A model generated the notes under the pieces. That model was given only the letters and a program-made list of their open reading frames with translations. It was not told the origin of the DNA and ran no database searches. A stretch of 64,000 nt of DNA, taken from Marinobacter sp. BW6 (GTDB lineage Bacteria; Pseudomonadota; Gammaproteobacteria; Pseudomonadales; Oleiphilaceae). Location: assembly GCF_008107725.1 (NCBI RefSeq), contig NZ_VIRN01000037.1:310001-374000 (forward strand), read 5' to 3'. Of this stretch, positions 61,904-64,000 are shown piece after piece (positions within the stretch are counted from its first letter, which is position 1; the number at the start of each line of letters is the position of its first letter). Both the position numbers and the translations under genes were made by a program.

Positions 61904-62593
61904 TCATGCAGCACCCTTTTCGCTCTGGTGAACGCGACGATGGAGAATGCTGGAAAACTCATCAGCAAAGGTTTCATAGTTCTTGAGCAGGGCATCCGAC
62001 ATGGCCGAGAACCGGTTGTAGGCGATAACGGCCGGTATTGCGGCGAACAGGCCCATGGCGGTCGCGATCAAGGCCTCAGAAATGCCGGGGGCCACCGTTG
62101 CCAGCGTTGCCTGCTGAACCTGAGCCAGGCCGCGGAAAGAGTTCATGATGCCCCAAACGGTACCAAATAGACCGACGTACGGACTGGTGGAGCCGACCGT
62201 GGCCAGAAACGGCAAACTGGCCTCAAGCCGCTCGTGCTCACGGGAAAAAGCCACACGCATAGCGCGCTGGGTGCCTTCCATGACCGCATCGGCATCCCGG
62301 CTTTGCTGGCGTAGCCGGGAAAACTCTTTGAAACCGGCCCGGAACAGGGATTCCATGCCGGAAAACGGCGTCGGATCGGCATTCACCTCGCGGTACAACT
62401 GGCCGAGATCCATGCCGGACCAAAAACGCTCTTCAAACGCCAGTTGAGCCCGCTTGGCTTTCCGGAATACCTGCAGGCGCTGGAAAATCAACGCCCATGA
62501 CATGATCGACGCCAGGGCCAGCAAAAGCATGACCAGCTGTACCAAGACACCGGCATTTGCAATGAGGTACCAGACTGAAAGTTCTGAATCCAC
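61904..62593 (-). CDS. tolQ: Tol-Pal system motor protein TolQ
   Basis: A 229-residue MotA/TolQ/ExbB proton-channel protein from a GTG at 62593, six bases after AGGAG. Three helices: LVQLVMLLLALASIMSWALIF, then VGSTSPYVGLFGTVWGIMNSF and GISEALIATAMGLFAAIPAVIAYN after a cytoplasmic loop. With TolR it powers outer-membrane constriction through TolA. Stop-to-start distance from ybgC is 3 bp. Confidence 0.96.
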   Translation of the reverse strand: MDSELSVWYLIANAGVLVQLVMLLLALASIMSWALIFQRLQVFRKAKRAQLAFEERFWSGMDLGQLYREVNADPTPFSGMESLFRAGFKEFSRLRQQSRDADAVMEGTQRAMRVAFSREHERLEASLPFLATVGSTSPYVGLFGTVWGIMNSFRGLAQVQQATLATVAPGISEALIATAMGLFAAIPAVIAYNRFSAMSDALLKNYETFADEFSSILHRRVHQSEKGAA

Positions 62594-62596
62594 TTC

Positions 62597-63058
62597 TTAC
62601 TCCTGGCTCGTTCTGTTTATCGGTTCAGTGGGCTGGACATTCCTGGCCAGCAATTCCTGCATGTTTTCGGGTAACCGGCGGGGACGACCGGAATCAAGCG
62701 CGATGCAGGCTACACGCACGTCACTGTCACTCAGCAGTTTTCGGTCTCCGACCCGAAAAACACGCTGCCGGAAATCCATCCAAACTCTGCCATAAGCGAC
62801 CGGTTCCGCAGTGACCAGCAGTTCGTCATCAAGCTTTGCCGGTACCGCATAGTGAATGGTCAGCCGCTGCACAACATAACTGATGTTGTCTGCTAAACCC
62901 GCCCTGAGGCCAACTCCGCAACTGCGTACCCATTCGGTCCGGGCGCGCTCCATGTAATGGAGATATTTGGCGTGAAATACGATGCCACCGGCATCGGTGT
63001 CCTCAATATAGACCCGGATGGGCAGCTCGAACCTCGCCTCTGGCGTCTGCTCAACCAA
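62597..63058 (-). CDS. ybgC: Acyl-CoA thioesterase YbgC (Tol-Pal cluster)
   Basis: A hot-dog-fold 4HBT thioesterase. I choose a TTG at 63058, nine bases after GGAGG and overlapping the ruvB stop by 8 bp (153 residues); a longer start at 63100 would run deeper into ruvB. The motif [29 protein letters not shown] carries the active Asp. YbgC hydrolyses acyl-CoA or acyl-ACP thioesters and is a constant member of tol-pal operons. The tol genes follow directly. Confidence 0.93.
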   Translation of the reverse strand: MVEQTPEARFELPIRVYIEDTDAGGIVFHAKYLHYMERARTEWVRSCGVGLRAGLADNISYVVQRLTIHYAVPAKLDDELLVTAEPVAYGRVWMDFRQRVFRVGDRKLLSDSDVRVACIALDSGRPRRLPENMQELLARNVQPTEPINRTSQE

Positions 63059-64000
63059 AAAGATCGTCCTCCCTGCCCGACTTCGGCGGAATGACGCCAA
63101 AGTGCTGATAGGCGTTGGACGTCACCATCCGCCCCCTCGGAGTCCGGACCATATACCCCTGCTGGATCAGGAAGGGCTCAAGCACATCCTCGATGGTGCC
63201 GCGCTCCTCACTGATTGCTGCCGCAAGGCTCTCGACCCCCACGGGGCCACCGTCGAACTTTTCGATCATCGCCAGCAGCAGGCGACGATCCATATGGTCG
63301 AACCCCTGGTTATCTACTTTCAGCATGTTCAGGGCCTGATCGGCTATGTCGGAAGTAATCCGACCGTCGGCACGGACCTCCGCAAAATCCCGCACACGGC
63401 GCAACAAACGGTTGGCGATCCGCGGCGTGCCCCTTGACCGGCGAGCGATTTCAAATGCGCCTGCCTCATCAACGGAAACCGAAGACAGGCGTGCGGAACG
63501 CAGAATGATGCTGGTGAGGTCCTCGGTGTTGTAGAACTCCAGACGCTGGACAATCCCGAAGCGGTCCCGCAAGGGCGATGTCAGCAAACCCGCGCGGGTA
63601 GTGGCCCCGACAAGGGTAAAAGGTGGCAGATCCAGCTTGATGGATCGGGCAGCCGGACCCTCCCCGATCATGATATCGAGCTGGTAATCTTCCATCGCGG
63701 GATAGAGGACTTCTTCGACGGCGGCGCTGAGACGGTGAATCTCGTCAATGAAGAGGACGTCACCTTCTTCAAGGTTGGTCAGCATTGCCGCCAGGTCCCC
63801 GGCTTTTTCGAGCACCGGACCGGAGGTTGTCTTGATGGACACCCCCATCTCGTTAGCAACGATATTGGCCAGGGTTGTCTTACCCAGGCCGGGCGGGCCA
63901 AAGATCAGAACGTGGTCCAGCGCTTCCTGACGCCCGCGCGCGGCGGATATGAAAATATCCATCTGCTCACGCACCGTGGGCTGGCCAACGTATTCAGCCA
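63051..64000 (-). CDS. ruvB: Holliday junction DNA helicase RuvB, N-terminus cut by window edge
   Basis: The frame runs off the right edge; 316 codons are visible, beginning [17 protein letters not shown]. Walker A is GPPGLGKTT, Walker [10 protein letters not shown], sensor 1 [18 protein letters not shown], and the C-terminal winged helix ends [14 protein letters not shown]. RuvB is the AAA+ motor of Holliday-junction branch migration. About 30 N-terminal residues lie outside the window. It stands directly before ybgC-tolQRAB-pal-cpoB. Confidence 0.97.
   Translation of the reverse strand, partial: AEYVGQPTVREQMDIFISAARGRQEALDHVLIFGPPGLGKTTLANIVANEMGVSIKTTSGPVLEKAGDLAAMLTNLEEGDVLFIDEIHRLSAAVEEVLYPAMEDYQLDIMIGEGPAARSIKLDLPPFTLVGATTRAGLLTSPLRDRFGIVQRLEFYNTEDLTSIILRSARLSSVSVDEAGAFEIARRSRGTPRIANRLLRRVRDFAEVRADGRITSDIADQALNMLKVDNQGFDHMDRRLLLAMIEKFDGGPVGVESLAAAISEERGTIEDVLEPFLIQQGYMVRTPRGRMVTSNAYQHFGVIPPKSGREDDLFG

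Overview
The window is chromosomal DNA from a marine gammaproteobacterium, most likely Marinobacter or a close relative. This rests on gene content: an exosortase (PEP-CTERM) type exopolysaccharide locus, a methylcitrate operon of the acnD/prpF type, osmoregulated periplasmic glucan genes, and the housekeeping orders dapA-bamC-purC and ruvB-ybgC-tolQRAB-pal-cpoB. The species was not tested by any search.

Layout. 1-8664 (minus strand) is an exopolysaccharide operon: initiating sugar transferase, Wza-like export lipoprotein, Wzz-like chain-length protein, a kinase-like ATPase with a broken P-loop, an outer-membrane barrel, polysaccharide deacetylase, family 2 glycosyltransferase, and an acyltransferase cut by the left edge. 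The proteins resemble the families that travel with exosortase A, but no exosortase lies inside the window. 9060-15825 holds a lone prpD, a VAO-type flavin oxidase, an exosortase-associated N-acyltransferase and two PEP-CTERM proteins.

15830-22840 is the propionate (2-methylcitrate) operon, regulator-prpB-prpC-acnD-prpF. Nine palindromic repeats of one family, plus one variant, fill three of its four intergenic gaps. Three copies of a TTGT-N2-ACAA operator lie in front of the GntR regulator. 22952-28567 is opgG-small gene-opgH-opgD for periplasmic glucans. A POTRA-less TpsB-like barrel and galU follow; GalU makes the UDP-glucose used by both glucan and polysaccharide synthesis.

31369-37720 is the least conventional metabolic region: a 176-bp hairpin element, a RibD-C/DHFR-fold reductase, and a four-gene minus-strand operon (dehydrogenase, a PTPS/QueD-like protein lacking its catalytic residues, a glycosyltransferase-methyltransferase fusion, an LPG-synthase-type membrane protein), with a CDP-alcohol phosphatidyltransferase divergent to it. 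Then come a YceI protein, an anchored periplasmic protein, a lipase, an EamA transporter and tRNA-Val.

42142-47037 is one 1631-residue orphan gene without a signal peptide but with an OmpA-like segment near its C-terminus. A 36-codon remnant of a secretion ATPase lies beside the following lipocalin gene. 47981-64000 is mostly core genome: nucleotide-sugar epimerase, outer-membrane barrel, purC, bamC, dapA, bcp, an AI-2E permease, tusA, bepA, nadA, two tRNA-Lys genes, the complete Tol-Pal cluster, ybgC, and ruvB cut by the right edge.
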